Of a stretch of 7,094 bases of DNA, positions 5,019 through 7,094 are shown piece by piece (position 1 is the first letter of the stretch; each line of letters begins with the position of its first letter). The notes beneath the pieces were generated by a model. That model saw only the letters and a list, made by a program, of their open reading frames with translations. It searched no databases and was not told the DNA's origin. The DNA lies in contig JANQEF010000216.1 in NCBI GenBank assembly GCA_028278465.1, forward strand, positions 1 through 7,094, given 5' to 3'. This stretch comes from Dehalococcoidia bacterium (lineage in GTDB: Bacteria; Chloroflexota; Dehalococcoidia; Lucifugimonadales; Lucifugimonadaceae). The position numbers and the translations under genes were made by a program.

Positions 5019-5063
5019 TCTCTTGTCACTCTCCTGCAGACCTGGCTTTGTCGGTGCGAAGGG

Positions 5064-5092
5064 AGCTTACCGCCCGCAGCCACCACACACAA
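5064..5092 (-). promoter_or_regulatory. Candidate promoter of the DUF1801-M20 unit
   Basis: The minus strand reads TTGTGT (5092-5087), 17 bases, then TAAGCT (5069-5064), about 45 bases upstream of the GTG start. Spacing is ideal but both boxes are imperfect. It is placed between divergent genes, where a promoter is expected. Confidence 0.4.
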
Positions 5093-5153
5093 AAACGGCG
5101 CAGCTTCCCACAGATTCCCGGCCAAAAACTGAGAAGGAATCGAACTAACGCTG

Positions 5154-5162
5154 TGATATACT
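5154..5162 (+). promoter_or_regulatory. Candidate extended -10 promoter of rpsB-tsf
   Basis: TGATATACT is an extended -10 element (TGn plus TATACT, five of six to TATAAT). No -35 box is seen at 16-18 bases upstream, which is tolerated by extended -10 promoters. Initiation near 5168-5170 would give a leader of about 130 bases containing the hairpin at 5189-5219. Confidence 0.55.
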
Positions 5163-5188
5163 TCGGCCTCGGACTCGACCATCTTTTT

Positions 5189-5219
5189 CAACGACGCGGG
5201 CGTATCCCGCGTCTTGTTG
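5189..5219 (+). promoter_or_regulatory. Strong hairpin in the rpsB leader (possible S2 autoregulation or attenuator)
   Basis: GACGCGGG (5193-5200), five-base loop CGTAT, CCCGCGTC (5206-5213) form a perfect 8-bp stem. CAAC/GTTG (5189-5192 with 5216-5219) extend it across a two-base bulge. It lies 78 bases before the S2 start. The downstream tract TTGTTGTGT is only moderately U-rich, so strong termination is doubtful. S2 represses its own rpsB-tsf mRNA in E. coli and rpsB leaders exist in other phyla. A similar role here is inference. Confidence 0.55.
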
Positions 5220-5297
5220 TGTCGGTCGAATCTGCGAACAAACACACTGGACCGGGACGCAACCGATAAGACGCGGACCGGACGCAGGGGCAAAAAG

Positions 5298-6815
5298 TTG
5301 ACAACAGCTGAGACTCCGGAGACGGCTGCTCCCGAAGCGGAACAGCAGCAGAACGGAACTCAGAGGCCTCTAGACCTGCGAACGCTTTTCGACGCTGGGG
5401 TTCACTTCGGTCACCCTTCTAAGCGCTGGAACCCGAAGATGGAGCGATTCATCTTCGCCAAGCGAGCACGGTCACACATCTTCGATCTTGCAAAGACCGT
5501 TGAGGCCACTGAGAAAGCCAAGAAGTACCTGTCGGACGCCACCGCAAACGGCGCGCAGGTGCTGATGGTGGGCACCAAGAAGCAGGCGCAGGAAGCGGTG
5601 CAGGTGCACGCGCTGCGCAGCGGCGCCTGGTACATAAACCAGCGCTGGCTAGGCGGCATGCTCACCAACTTCCAGACGATCCAGAAGCGCATCGAGCGGC
5701 TGGTGTACCTGGAGGACGCGCTGGCGAAGGGCACCGTCGAGACGCAGACGAAGCGCGAGTCGCTGCGGCTGCAGACCGAGGTGAACCGCCTGAACAAGTT
5801 CTTCGGCGGCATCAAGGAGATGGACAAGCTCCCGGACATCCTGTTCATCGTCGACACCGAGAAGGAAGGCATCGCTGTACGCGAGGCGAGGCGGCTCGGG
5901 ATCCCGATCGTTGCGATCATCGACACGAACAGCGACCCGGACGATGTCGACTACATCATCCCCGGAAACGACGACGCCGTGCGATCGGTCGAGTTGCTGA
6001 CAGCGCATATCGCCGACGCCATTGTCGAGGGCCGCGAGCTGCACCGCGTGAGACGCGAGGAGCGGCTGGCCGCTGAGGCGGAGCTGGAGGCGCAGGAGGC
6101 TGCCGCGAGGGCGGCTGCTCAGGCGCAGGCTGCCGAAAGAGCGGCCGCAGCGCAGGCTGAGAAGGCCAGGAAGGACGCCGAGGAGGCAGCGAAGGCAGAA
6201 GCTGAGCCAAAGGCCGAAGAGACCAAGGACGAGGCAGCAGCCGAGACCGCTCCTGCCGAAGCGAAGGCAGAAGCAGCTCCGGCGGAGGCAGAGGCCAAGC
6301 CGGACGAGAAGCCTGCCGAAGCTGAGGCAAAGGCTGAACCCGCGGCAGAAGAGGCGAAGGCCGAAGCCGCGTCGGAACCGAAGGCCGAGGAGAAGGCTCC
6401 GGAGCCAGAGGCGACAGCGGAGCCTGCGCAGGCCGAAACCGAGCCAGAGCCGGAGGCCGAAGACGCCAAGGCCGAAGAGCCTGAAGCTGAGGCGAAGGCC
6501 GAACCCGAGCCGGAGCCGGAACCAGCGAAGAAGCCGGCGGCAAAGAAACCCGCCGCTAAGAAGACAGCGGCCAAGCCGAAGGCGACCGCCAAGACCGCAG
6601 CCGCCAAGAGCACTGCGAAGAAGCCGGCGGCCAAGAAGACAACGGCAAAGAAGTCGGCGACCTCCAGTAAGACGAAGACTTCAACCGCCAGGTCGTCCAA
6701 GGCCACCGCGAAGAAAGACGACAAGCCGGCGGCTAGCAAGTCCAAAGCGAAGACGACAGCCGCCAAGTCCGACAAGCCTGCCAAAGAGGAGAAAGCCGAA
6801 GCTGAGAAGTCGTAA
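5298..6815 (+). CDS. rpsB: 30S ribosomal protein S2 with long acidic-then-basic C-terminal tail
   Basis: Small-subunit protein S2, which binds the 16S rRNA head/body region near S1. The core is about residues 26-250: FDAGVHFGHPSKRWNPKM (31-48), IFDLAKT (61-67), WYINQRWLGGMLTNF (111-125), LPDILFIVDTEKEGIAVREA (178-197) and IVAIIDTNSDPDDVDYIIPGNDDA (204-227), all classic S2. Bacterial S2 is normally about 230-300 residues, and this one is 505. After the core, residues 250-300 look like a charged helix. Residues 300-410 are Glu/Ala/Pro-rich and acidic; 411-494 are Lys/Ala/Pro/Ser/Thr-rich and basic, like histone H1 tails (KKPAAKKPAAKKTAAK). The start is TTG at 5298, preceded by AGGGG seven bases upstream. 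The frame is open back to a TTG at 5214, but that codon is inside the leader hairpin and has no ribosome site. The first ATG (residue 48) would cut into the core. tsf follows 82 bases later. Confidence 0.95.
   Translation: MTTAETPETAAPEAEQQQNGTQRPLDLRTLFDAGVHFGHPSKRWNPKMERFIFAKRARSHIFDLAKTVEATEKAKKYLSDATANGAQVLMVGTKKQAQEAVQVHALRSGAWYINQRWLGGMLTNFQTIQKRIERLVYLEDALAKGTVETQTKRESLRLQTEVNRLNKFFGGIKEMDKLPDILFIVDTEKEGIAVREARRLGIPIVAIIDTNSDPDDVDYIIPGNDDAVRSVELLTAHIADAIVEGRELHRVRREERLAAEAELEAQEAAARAAAQAQAAERAAAAQAEKARKDAEEAAKAEAEPKAEETKDEAAAETAPAEAKAEAAPAEAEAKPDEKPAEAEAKAEPAAEEAKAEAASEPKAEEKAPEPEATAEPAQAETEPEPEAEDAKAEEPEAEAKAEPEPEPEPAKKPAAKKPAAKKTAAKPKATAKTAAAKSTAKKPAAKKTTAKKSATSSKTKTSTARSSKATAKKDDKPAASKSKAKTTAAKSDKPAKEEKAEAEKS
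6045..6812 (+). repeat. Low-complexity Ala/Glu/Lys codon tract encoding the S2 tail
   Basis: Degenerate repeats of GCC-GAA-GCG, AAG-GCC-GAA and later AAG-AAG-CCG-GCG dominate this stretch. It encodes residues 250-505 of S2. The tandem-like codon structure suggests growth by slippage or unequal recombination. The tract is the reason several long but meaningless open frames appear on the opposite strand. Confidence 0.85.
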
Positions 6816-6897
6816 CAACCAGGCCTGAGCGGCGCTCACATCGCCACTCGACCCGAAACACACTTCTCACAACAGGCAACCTGGAATCAGCCGAAAA

Positions 6898-7094
6898 ATG
6901 ACAAAGGAAATCTCTACAGCGATGATCCGCGAGCTGCGGGACAAGACCGGCGCCGGGATCATGGACGCCAAGCGTGCGCTCGAGCAGGCTGGAGGCGACA
7001 GCGAGAAGGCCGAAGAAATCCTGCGGGAGAAAGGCCTCGCATCCGCCGCCAAGCGCGCCGGCCGCATAGCCTCCGAGGGCGTGGTCGAGTCGTA
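6898..7094 (+). CDS. tsf: Elongation factor Ts, N-terminal part (runs off the right edge)
   Basis: Guanine-nucleotide exchange factor that regenerates EF-Tu-GTP during translation. The first 65 residues show the N-terminal UBA-like domain: AMIRELRDKTGAGIMDAKRA (8-27) is the family signature, followed by LEQAGGDSEKAEEILREKGL (28-47) and AAKRAGRIASEGVV (50-63). The ATG at 6898 has only a weak GGAA about 11 bases upstream, so translational coupling or leader context may matter. It is 82 bases downstream of rpsB, the conserved rpsB-tsf order of bacteria, and shares its transcript. The EF-Tu-binding core and dimerisation regions are outside the window. Confidence 0.95.
   Translation, partial: MTKEISTAMIRELRDKTGAGIMDAKRALEQAGGDSEKAEEILREKGLASAAKRAGRIASEGVVES

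Noticed and set aside
5214..5297. Upstream TTG at 5214 as the S2 start, adding 28 residues
   Set aside because: It lies in the 3' arm of the leader hairpin without a ribosome site, whereas TTG 5298 has AGGGG seven bases upstream and gives a sequence reading directly into the S2 core.
6119..6784. Minus-strand open frame of 221 codons rich in Ala, Phe, Leu, Val and Ser, looking like a membrane protein
   Set aside because: It is the antisense reading of the Ala/Glu/Lys repeat tract of rpsB. The composition is explained by complementing GCC/GAA/AAG codons.
6826..6838. Small hairpin TGAGC-GGC-GCTCA between rpsB and tsf
   Set aside because: Only 5 bp with no T-tract. rpsB and tsf are normally cotranscribed, so there is no reason to call a terminator.

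Overview
The window is a GC-rich piece of bacterial chromosome with housekeeping and metabolic genes. Evidence points to a Gram-positive-like or Chloroflexota-type lineage: a transcriptional T-box leader controls a valyl-tRNA synthetase gene, the ValS itself is of the type shared by Actinobacteria and Chloroflexota (GWDDNGLPTERRVQN block), non-ATG starts are frequent (TTG, GTG, TTG), and the intergenic DNA is littered with short REP-like palindromes of the CCCTGAGCGAAG..CGAAGGG and GTCATTCC..GGAATCTG kinds. Chloroflexota (perhaps a Dehalococcoidia-like metagenomic lineage) is my best guess. It is an inference, not a demonstration.

Layout, left to right. Positions 1-570 (minus strand) hold the first 190 codons of valS. 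Upstream of it, about 640-1052 (minus), is a complete T-box regulatory unit: a sigma70-type promoter, Stem I with a valine GUC specifier, Stem II/IIA-B, Stem III, the T-box/antiterminator and an intrinsic terminator. About 125 bases inside Stem III are made of dispersed-repeat DNA. Then come two minus-strand transcription units. One is an RraA/HMG-aldolase-like gene (1503-2309) followed by a small DUF1801 gene (1113-1481). The other is a second DUF1801 gene (4548-5018) followed by an M20 metallopeptidase (3153-4517). They are separated by an 843-base gene-free tract (2310-3152) packed with inverted repeats.

On the plus strand, divergent from the second unit, is the rpsB-tsf operon: an extended -10 promoter, a leader with a strong hairpin, ribosomal protein S2 (5298-6815) and the start of elongation factor Ts (6898 to the edge). 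S2 is about twice its usual length. After a normal core it carries about 255 residues of Ala/Glu/Lys/Pro low complexity, first acidic and then a histone-H1-like Lys/Ala/Pro tract.

Functionally the window pairs translation genes (valS, rpsB, tsf) with small-molecule catabolic enzymes. I see no tRNA or rRNA gene, transposase, CRISPR array or defence system. The items most worth a second look are the repeat-invaded T-box and the acidic/basic tail on S2.
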